The notes under the pieces are model-generated. The model did no database searches. It was not told where the DNA came from and was given only the letters and a program-made list of their open reading frames with translations. The translations under genes were made by a program, and so were the position numbers. Below are positions 6,616-11,548 of a stretch of 11,548 nucleotides of DNA, in pieces. Within the stretch, counting starts at the first letter, position 1; each line of letters begins with the position of its first letter. Source of the DNA: Rhodospirillales bacterium (GTDB lineage: Bacteria; Pseudomonadota; Alphaproteobacteria; Rhodospirillales; JABHCV01); contig JADHSW010000083.1 of assembly GCA_016776705.1 (NCBI GenBank), positions 1 to 11,548 of the forward strand, written 5' to 3'.

Positions 6616-9600
6616 TTCCGGGGATCGTTCGTATGATCTGCATCACTTCCGGGGTAATGGCGAAACCGCCCTTCAAATTGACATCCACTTCCACCCCATC
6701 TTCCAGGCAAGCCGTAACGACAACCCTCCCTTTACCCTTGCCCCCATTTTCATCATGAAGCGCTTCGTAAATTGCTGCCAGCGGGTCCGTTGAACCCAGG
6801 GTTATTTTCAATCCTGCCTGCGTTTTTGCAGCGACCGTATCTAGAAGCTCAATAGAATTTGCCGTAAATCGTGGCTGCTCTCCTTCAAACTGAACACTCG
6901 CCTTGATGAACACGCAGGTGCCAACTTCGAACAGGTCTCGCACAACCGCCAGCAATTCCGAGAACACCATGATTTCGAAAATTCCGGATGCATCGGACAA
7001 GGAGACAAAGGCGTAGCGATTGCCTTTGCCCGATGTGCGTTCGCTCTTGCCAATAACCGTACCGGCCATATTGACGGGACCGGGGCGTCCTTCGCGAATG
7101 ATTTCTGCAGATGGCCTGGCCTGTATCCGCTCCAGGCTTTTGGCGTAGGCGTCCAGCGGGTGTCCTGACAAATAAAAACCGACAGCGTCAAATTCTTCCT
7201 TCATGCGATCTGTCGGTGACCAATCTGAAACATCAGGCAGGGTAATGGCAGGCATGGGCGCCGCCTCACCACCAAACAGTCCGATCTGGTCACTGTTACG
7301 ATCATTGGCTGCCGCACTGGCGTGGCGGATCATCATTTCAACGCCCTGGAACACCTGACGACGGTTTGAATTCAACCTGTCAAAGGCTCCGGCCCTGACC
7401 AAATTTTCCATCAGACGTTTGTTAACGACTTTGGTATCGACGCGATCTGTAAAATCGGCGATATCCCTGAAAGGTCCATTTTTAATGCGCTCGTCGACCA
7501 GCAGACGCATGGCCGCATCCCCAACGTTCTTAACCGCAGCCAATGCATAGCGAACACCGGGCTTGCCGTCATTATCGCTTTCAACCCTGAAATCGGCAGC
7601 CGATGCATTGACATCAGGACCCAGCACAGAAACCTTCAAGCGGCCCAGTTCCTGACGAAACAGGTTCAGCTTGTCTGTATTGTTAATATCCAGTGTCATC
7701 GAGGCGGCGAGGAATTCGACAGGGTAGTTGGCCTTGAAAAAGGCCGTTTGATAGGCCACCAACGCATAGGCGGCGGCGTGGGACTTGTTGAAGCCGTAAC
7801 CGGCGAACATGTTGACCTGATCAAAGATTTGCGAAGCTTTTTGTTCAGGCACACCCTTGGCTTTGGCGCCATCGACAAATATTTGCCGCTGTTCGTCCAT
7901 TTCGGACTGAATTTTTTTACCCATGGCCCGTCGCAGCAAATCAGCACTGCCAAGGGTGTAGCCGGAAAGCTCCTGGGCGACTTGCATTACCTGTTCCTGA
8001 TAGATCATGATTCCGAAGGTTTCCTTCAGGATTCCTTCAAGGGTCGGGTACAGGTAATCGGGTTTTTCCTGACCGTGTTTACGGGCTATGTAGCTGGGGA
8101 TATTTTCCATGGGTCCCGGACGGTACAAGGCCACGACGGCGATAATGTCTTCAAATGTATCGGGCTTCAGTTTGCGCAGCACATCGCGCATGCCCGTACT
8201 TTCAAGCTGGAATACGCCAGTGGACTCACCGCGCCCAAGCATCTGGAAGGTCTTCTCGTCATCCAGCGGGATTGTCGACAGATCGACATGGATCCCGCGT
8301 TCGCCAACGTATTCAACGGCCTTGGCAAGAACGGTCAGTGTTTTCAGGCCCAGAAAGTCAAACTTCACCAGACCGGCAGACTCGACATATTTCATATTGA
8401 AACCGGTCACCGGTATGTCTGATCTTGGGTCACGGTAGAGCGGTATCAATTTGTCCAAAGGCCTGTCGGCGATGACGACCCCCGCAGCATGGGTCGAGGC
8501 ATGGCGATACAGTCCCTCAAGCTTGAGACCGATTTCAACTAGCCGTCCGACAGTTTCGTCGGCCCTGATTTCTTCCTTGAACTGTGGCTCTTCTTCAATC
8601 GCTTCGGCCAGGGTCGTGGGATTGGCCGGGTTGTTGGGGACCAGCTTGCACATGCGATCAACCTGACCGTAAGGCATTTCCAAAACCCGGCCCACATCGC
8701 GAAGAACTGCGCGGGCTTGCAGCTTTCCAAAGGTGATGATCTGGGCGACGTGATCACGACCGTATTTTTCCTGAACATAGCGAATGACTTCGTCACGACG
8801 ATCCTGACAGAAATCAATATCGAAATCAGGCATGGACACACGTTCCGGGTTAAGGAAACGTTCAAAAAGAAGGCCCCAGCGAAGCGGGTCCAGATCCGTA
8901 ATGGTCAGCGCCCAGGCAACCACGGACCCGGCACCGGAACCACGACCCGGACCAACGGGAATGTTGTGTTGTTTGGACCAGTGGATGAAATCGGCAACGA
9001 TCAGGAAGTATCCAGGAAATCCCATTTCGATAATAACGCCAAGCTCATAATCTAGCCTTTCCCGGTAAGGCCTGGCGACATCGTCTTTTTCAGACTCGCT
9101 CATCCCTTCCTTGAAGAGTTGCTTTTTAAGGCGCTCTTCCAGACCGGCGACGGACTGGGCGCGCAGTTCATCTTCCTCTGTGCGTCCTTCGCCACAATCG
9201 AAGGGAGGAAGGATGGGATCAATGGTTTCCACCTTGCTTGCGCACCGTCTGGCGATGACAAGGGTATTGTCGATGGCTTCCGGCAGGTCATGGAACAAGG
9301 CACGCATTTCTTCTGCAGATTTGAAATAATGCTGCCGGGTAAGACGACGGCGCTCGGTCTGACTAACATAAGCTCCGGCGGCGATACAGATCAGGGCGTC
9401 ATGGGCATCGTACATGTCAGGAGTAGAGAAAAACACCTCATTGGTCGCAACTAGAGGCAAGTCATACTTGTAGGCAAGATCAATGAATTTCGGTTCCGTT
9501 CGCTTTTCCCCGTCCAGACCATGACGCATGATTTCAACGTACAACCGACCGGGATAGGCATCTTTAAGGGTTAGAAGCAGGGCCTCGGCGGCGTCATCCT

Positions 9601-10093
9601 GTCCTTCGCCAAGCAGATGACCGACGGGGCCCTGCGGCCCCCCGCTCAGGGCAATCAATCCCCCACTATATTGTTTCAGTTCAGCCAGACTGACCCTTGG
9701 CTCATCCCCGGCCTCGTCATCATCCGCATGGCCTAGATAGGCCAGCCCGAGAAGTTTCAAAAGGTTACGATAACCCTCGTCGTTTTGAACAAGCACAACA
9801 AGATTATCGCCGGCTTCCATGGTCTGTTGCACCGGGCCATTATCCCCGGTTTTTTCACGAACCACGGCAATCTGGCAGCCGATGATGGGTTGAATGCCCC
9901 CGTCCACACAGGTGGAAGAAAATTCAAGCCCACCAAACAGGTTGTTTGTATCTGTAATGGCGACAGCGGGCATCCGCTGTTCCTGACAGATTTTCACCAG
10001 TTCCCTGGTTCGTATTGCCCCTTCCGACAAGGAATAGGCGCTATGAACCCGAAGATGGACAAAATCCGCGTGCGTGGCGTGAGAGTCGCTCAT
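6593..10093 (-). CDS. dnaE: DNA polymerase III subunit alpha
   Basis: At 1166 aa this is a full-length replicative DnaE (E. coli 1160). In order: a PHP domain (about 11-280), then the PolIIIalpha catalytic core with GPGRGSGAGS (381-390), PDFDID carrying Asp423 and Asp425 (422-427) and the third catalytic Asp579 in VKFDFLG. Next come the GIMIYQEQVM block (694-703), FAGYGFNKSHAAAYA (763-777), a helix-hairpin-helix region, an internal beta-clamp-binding motif QIGLF (936-940), an OB fold (about 1005-1085) and a C-terminal domain for tau. The PHP metal site is degenerate: HLRVHS has Arg15 where active enzymes have His, and TDTNN replaces TDHGN. The domain is therefore probably not a proofreading nuclease, as in E. 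coli. The start is ATG 10093-10091; a stop lies five codons upstream in frame and there is no Shine-Dalgarno. It overlaps the MFS gene tail-to-tail. Confidence 0.98.
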   Translation of the reverse strand: MSDSHATHADFVHLRVHSAYSLSEGAIRTRELVKICQEQRMPAVAITDTNNLFGGLEFSSTCVDGGIQPIIGCQIAVVREKTGDNGPVQQTMEAGDNLVVLVQNDEGYRNLLKLLGLAYLGHADDDEAGDEPRVSLAELKQYSGGLIALSGGPQGPVGHLLGEGQDDAAEALLLTLKDAYPGRLYVEIMRHGLDGEKRTEPKFIDLAYKYDLPLVATNEVFFSTPDMYDAHDALICIAAGAYVSQTERRRLTRQHYFKSAEEMRALFHDLPEAIDNTLVIARRCASKVETIDPILPPFDCGEGRTEEDELRAQSVAGLEERLKKQLFKEGMSESEKDDVARPYRERLDYELGVIIEMGFPGYFLIVADFIHWSKQHNIPVGPGRGSGAGSVVAWALTITDLDPLRWGLLFERFLNPERVSMPDFDIDFCQDRRDEVIRYVQEKYGRDHVAQIITFGKLQARAVLRDVGRVLEMPYGQVDRMCKLVPNNPANPTTLAEAIEEEPQFKEEIRADETVGRLVEIGLKLEGLYRHASTHAAGVVIADRPLDKLIPLYRDPRSDIPVTGFNMKYVESAGLVKFDFLGLKTLTVLAKAVEYVGERGIHVDLSTIPLDDEKTFQMLGRGESTGVFQLESTGMRDVLRKLKPDTFEDIIAVVALYRPGPMENIPSYIARKHGQEKPDYLYPTLEGILKETFGIMIYQEQVMQVAQELSGYTLGSADLLRRAMGKKIQSEMDEQRQIFVDGAKAKGVPEQKASQIFDQVNMFAGYGFNKSHAAAYALVAYQTAFFKANYPVEFLAASMTLDINNTDKLNLFRQELGRLKVSVLGPDVNASAADFRVESDNDGKPGVRYALAAVKNVGDAAMRLLVDERIKNGPFRDIADFTDRVDTKVVNKRLMENLVRAGAFDRLNSNRRQVFQGVEMMIRHASAAANDRNSDQIGLFGGEAAPMPAITLPDVSDWSPTDRMKEEFDAVGFYLSGHPLDAYAKSLERIQARPSAEIIREGRPGPVNMAGTVIGKSERTSGKGNRYAFVSLSDASGIFEIMVFSELLAVVRDLFEVGTCVFIKASVQFEGEQPRFTANSIELLDTVAAKTQAGLKITLGSTDPLAAIYEALHDENGGKGKGRVVVTACLEDGVEVDVNLKGGFAITPEVMQIIRTIPGIRDLQES

Positions 10094-10099
10094 AGGGGG

Positions 10100-10128
10100 A
10101 GAATTTCACAGGCAGGCACAAGGGTCAA
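10100..10128 (-). promoter_or_regulatory. candidate leaderless promoter of dnaE
   Basis: On the minus strand TTGACC (10128-10123), a 17-nt spacer and AATTCT (10105-10100) are followed by six bases and then the dnaE ATG, so the predicted +1 is the start codon. The bases before the ATG are pyrimidine-rich, with no Shine-Dalgarno. The -10 matches consensus at only 3 of 6 positions. Confidence 0.38.
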
Positions 10129-10180
10129 AGAAGTTATCACCATTACCCGTATTTTAACGATCATGGCCTAGTTTAAATGG

Positions 10181-10432
10181 ATGAAAGAATGGTTTGTCTA
10201 TATTGTAAGGAATCCCAACGACATCCTGTACACCGGGATTGCCAAGGATACAACGCGCCGCATAGACGCGCACAACAAGGGCTGTGGAGCAAGGTTCACC
10301 CGTGGTCGCGGCCCCTGGAAAATGGCTCACAGTGAAGGCCCCTTCGATCATGGAGACGCCCTGCGCAGGGAAATTGAAATTAAAAATGACACCACATTCA
10401 AGAGAGAAATAAAATCACAGTTTATTGATTAG
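10181..10432 (+). CDS. GIY-YIG domain protein, UPF0213/YhbQ-like
   Basis: This 83-aa protein is a single GIY-YIG domain: VYIVR (6-10) and LYTGIAKD (16-23) give the two-strand motif, followed by TTRRIDAHN (24-32, Arg26 and Arg27), KGCGARFTRGRGPW and the helix ALRREIEIK with the metal-binding glutamate candidate Glu64. The order and length match the small stand-alone UPF0213 family, whose members have no extra DNA-binding domain. Some relatives act on DNA; the role here is unknown. The start ATG 10181 is the only sensible one in frame, but no clear Shine-Dalgarno precedes it. It diverges from dnaE across 87 bp, which could link it to DNA metabolism, although such genes are scattered in bacterial genomes. 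The lipoprotein gene follows 46 nt later and may be co-transcribed. Confidence 0.9.
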   Translation: MKEWFVYIVRNPNDILYTGIAKDTTRRIDAHNKGCGARFTRGRGPWKMAHSEGPFDHGDALRREIEIKNDTTFKREIKSQFID

Positions 10433-10466
10433 TTCTGAACGGACTGGTGTTTTAATATTTTGCGCC

Positions 10467-10472
10467 AGGAAG
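10467..10472 (+). promoter_or_regulatory. Shine-Dalgarno deciding the lipoprotein start
   Basis: AGGAAG lies 6 nt before ATG 10479. It favours this start over the ATG at 10425, which lies inside the end of the GIY-YIG gene and would put a polar stretch ahead of the signal peptide. Confidence 0.65.
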
Positions 10473-10478
10473 ACAGAA

Positions 10479-11126
10479 ATGACCTACAAAACTGTTCTTA
10501 CATCGCTTATGGGGCTTGTCCTGCTTCTCGGCTGTCAAAGACCGATGGAAAGCAAAATCCCTTCCTTTTCGCTCAATGCTGATATTATCGGGGAAACCGC
10601 CACGGATTTGAGCGTCACCCGTGATGGATTTGGCAAAACCGAGGTACTGTTCGCCACGGGGCCACAGGGTATACTTTCCGTCGCCCTGATCTCAACCAAT
10701 GGCTCGGGCATCATAGACATCAATGGTGAAGCACCCAGGCTTACCCTTAAAGGCTGGAACGCCCTGAAGGGAAAGTCGCTGACCTACGGCATGACTGGTC
10801 TGACCAGCACACCAAACGGGGATATAAAATATGAACGTTTTTCATTTGAGGGAAAAAACTGTTTCCATTTTCACAAACTGAAAAATCCCGCATCAAGCGG
10901 CAATGGCGGGAAATATCGTCGTATGCTGTCCGGTTATGTTTGCCATCAAAATGACGGTGGATCAGCCGATGAAGCGATCTCGGCGTTCCTGAACGCCATT
11001 ACAATCCCCCCTGTCGAATACTATACCAATTTAAAGGGTGCGGTCCCCGTGACCCTGTTCGATCCGGTACGCCCCGTCCGCGGGCCACTCATCAGGGATG
11101 GCGGTTGCGGATTGACAAATTGCTAA
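10479..11126 (+). CDS. putative lipoprotein of unknown function
   Basis: I do not recognise this family. From ATG 10479 the product is 215 aa and begins with a short lipoprotein signal peptide: Lys4, a hydrophobic run LTSLMGLVLLLG, and a lipobox LLGC with Cys19 as the predicted lipidated residue. The next residue is Gln, which fits sorting to the outer membrane rather than retention in the inner one. The mature part looks like a secreted globular domain with beta-strand-like stretches such as EVLFATGPQGILSVALIS. Four further cysteines occur: Cys128 in GKNCFHFH, Cys155 in GYVCHQ, and Cys210 and Cys215 in the closing GGCGLTNC. Cys128-Cys155 and Cys210-Cys215 could be disulfides (inference). The gene follows the GIY-YIG gene by 46 nt. 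A longer start at 10425 is possible but unlikely. Confidence 0.75.
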   Translation: MTYKTVLTSLMGLVLLLGCQRPMESKIPSFSLNADIIGETATDLSVTRDGFGKTEVLFATGPQGILSVALISTNGSGIIDINGEAPRLTLKGWNALKGKSLTYGMTGLTSTPNGDIKYERFSFEGKNCFHFHKLKNPASSGNGGKYRRMLSGYVCHQNDGGSADEAISAFLNAITIPPVEYYTNLKGAVPVTLFDPVRPVRGPLIRDGGCGLTNC

Positions 11127-11197
11127 GCCAATTGTTCATCCTCAAGGGTATTGTACATCATCTGACGGCACCCACAGCATCAAAATAAAGTTGTAGG

Positions 11198-11248
11198 ACG
11201 ATTGGAGAAAATAACACTTCTGAAAACGATTTAGTTTTGTACAATCGT
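11198..11248. repeat. ACGATT half-sites upstream of the last gene
   Basis: ACGATT occurs at 11198-11203 and 11226-11231, and inverted as AATCGT at 11243-11248. The outer pair extends to 7 bp (ACGATTG / CAATCGT). The inverted copy overlaps the candidate -10 box, as an operator might. The sequences are short, so chance is possible. Confidence 0.28.
11240..11245 (+). promoter_or_regulatory. candidate -10 box for the right-edge gene
   Basis: TACAAT (5 of 6 to consensus) lies in the 167-bp gap after the lipoprotein gene and would start transcription near 11252, giving a leader of about 42 nt. No good -35 box is present 16-18 nt upstream. Confidence 0.28.
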
Positions 11249-11293
11249 GCCGAAATGTGAACATCACATGGGAAATGTAGGCCTGAGAAGAAA

Positions 11294-11548
11294 ATGAAAA
11301 ATGCCATTACAAAAACGCGGGCTGTTATTTCAAACTGGCTAAAACGGGCGTCAATCAGCGACAAACCTGAGCGCAGCAAACCGAAACAAAAAAAAACTCC
11401 TTCTGGAAAAAAGCCCCCAGCGCCGAATGTTCTATCCGAAATAGAAACGGCCCTGACCCAGCTACAAAAAGAAGGCGGCATTGCCACAGCCGGGCGGGTT
11501 CAGGTTATTCGTTTTGACAAGCTTCGCGAGGAACTTGGTAACAAATGG
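11294..11548 (+). CDS. lysine-rich unknown protein, 5' part, cut by the window end
   Basis: The frame opens at ATG 11294 and stays open for 85 codons to the last base, so the gene continues beyond the window. An in-frame TGA at 11258-11260 with no start codon in between makes this ATG the first possible start, and GAGAAG (11285-11290) is a modest Shine-Dalgarno. The product begins MKNAITKTRAVISNWLKRA, a short amphipathic basic segment rather than a clear signal peptide. A Lys/Pro-rich linker follows (about residues 24-44, with KPKQKKTPSGKKPP), and then a helical, charged region LSEIETALTQLQKEGG and VQVIRFDKLREELGNKW. The layout suggests a disordered linker before a cytoplasmic domain. I cannot name the family. 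The opposite-strand frame over the same bases looks like an artefact. Confidence 0.65.
   Translation, partial: MKNAITKTRAVISNWLKRASISDKPERSKPKQKKTPSGKKPPAPNVLSEIETALTQLQKEGGIATAGRVQVIRFDKLREELGNKW

Noticed and set aside
7748..8422. 224-codon open frame on the plus strand inside dnaE
   Set aside because: It lies antisense to the conserved DnaE catalytic core, has no family motif, and its openness follows from the codon bias of dnaE.
10425..10478. Longer N-terminus for the lipoprotein starting at 10425
   Set aside because: It would overlap the GIY-YIG gene, add a polar stretch before the signal peptide, and ignore the good Shine-Dalgarno before ATG 10479.
11223..11238. AAAAC-GATTTA-GTTTT hairpin
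   Set aside because: The stem has only five pairs, four of them A-T, and no T-run follows, so it is not a credible terminator.
11158..11487. 109-codon minus-strand frame at the right edge
   Set aside because: It is antisense to the plus-strand frame at 11294, its Phe-rich stretch is the complement of the A-rich lysine linker, and no Shine-Dalgarno supports it.

Overview
The window looks like an ordinary chromosomal stretch of an alphaproteobacterium, perhaps of the Rhodospirillales. The main reasons are the class of DnaE (about 1166 aa, degenerate PHP domain, QIGLF clamp motif), the style of the FdhD, MobA and EamA proteins, and the moderately GC-rich codon use. The order-level guess is inference from protein style only. 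I see no insertion sequence, phage gene, CRISPR array, tRNA or rRNA, and no clear rho-independent terminator. No stretch of more than 300 bases lacks a gene.

Left part (1-2719): the 3' half of metY (O-acetylhomoserine sulfhydrylase) is cut by the window edge just before its PLP lysine. An alpha/beta hydrolase follows 5 nt later in the same transcript. A class V aminotransferase-fold enzyme of the cysteine-desulfurase-like VC1184 type converges on them and overlaps the hydrolase by 20 bp; it lacks the desulfurase cysteine.

Centre (2804-6615): a minus-strand series runs fdhD, then mobA (joined by a TAATG stop/start overlap), then an EamA-family exporter. FdhD and MobA both mature molybdenum enzymes: FdhD activates formate dehydrogenase and MobA builds the guanine-dinucleotide cofactor. 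No molybdoenzyme is visible here. An MFS transporter diverges from fdhD across an 86-bp gap carrying two partial direct repeats.

Right part (6593-11548): dnaE, the replicative polymerase alpha subunit, runs on the minus strand and overlaps the MFS gene tail-to-tail by 23 bp. Diverging from it are a small UPF0213-type GIY-YIG protein, an unrecognised lipoprotein, and the beginning of a lysine-rich unrecognised protein that runs off the right edge and is easy to miss because it has no stop in the window.

One pattern cuts across the window. The three genes that head divergent transcription units with no Shine-Dalgarno (fdhD, MFS, dnaE) each have a TTGA-type -35 box, a 16-17 nt spacer, and a weak -10-like hexamer ending exactly 6 nt before the ATG. 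This suggests leaderless mRNAs. Several genes inside operons do have Shine-Dalgarno sequences. I found no convincing undescribed multi-gene system. The best leads are the leaderless pattern, the cysteine-free desulfurase-like enzyme, and the two unrecognised genes at the right edge.
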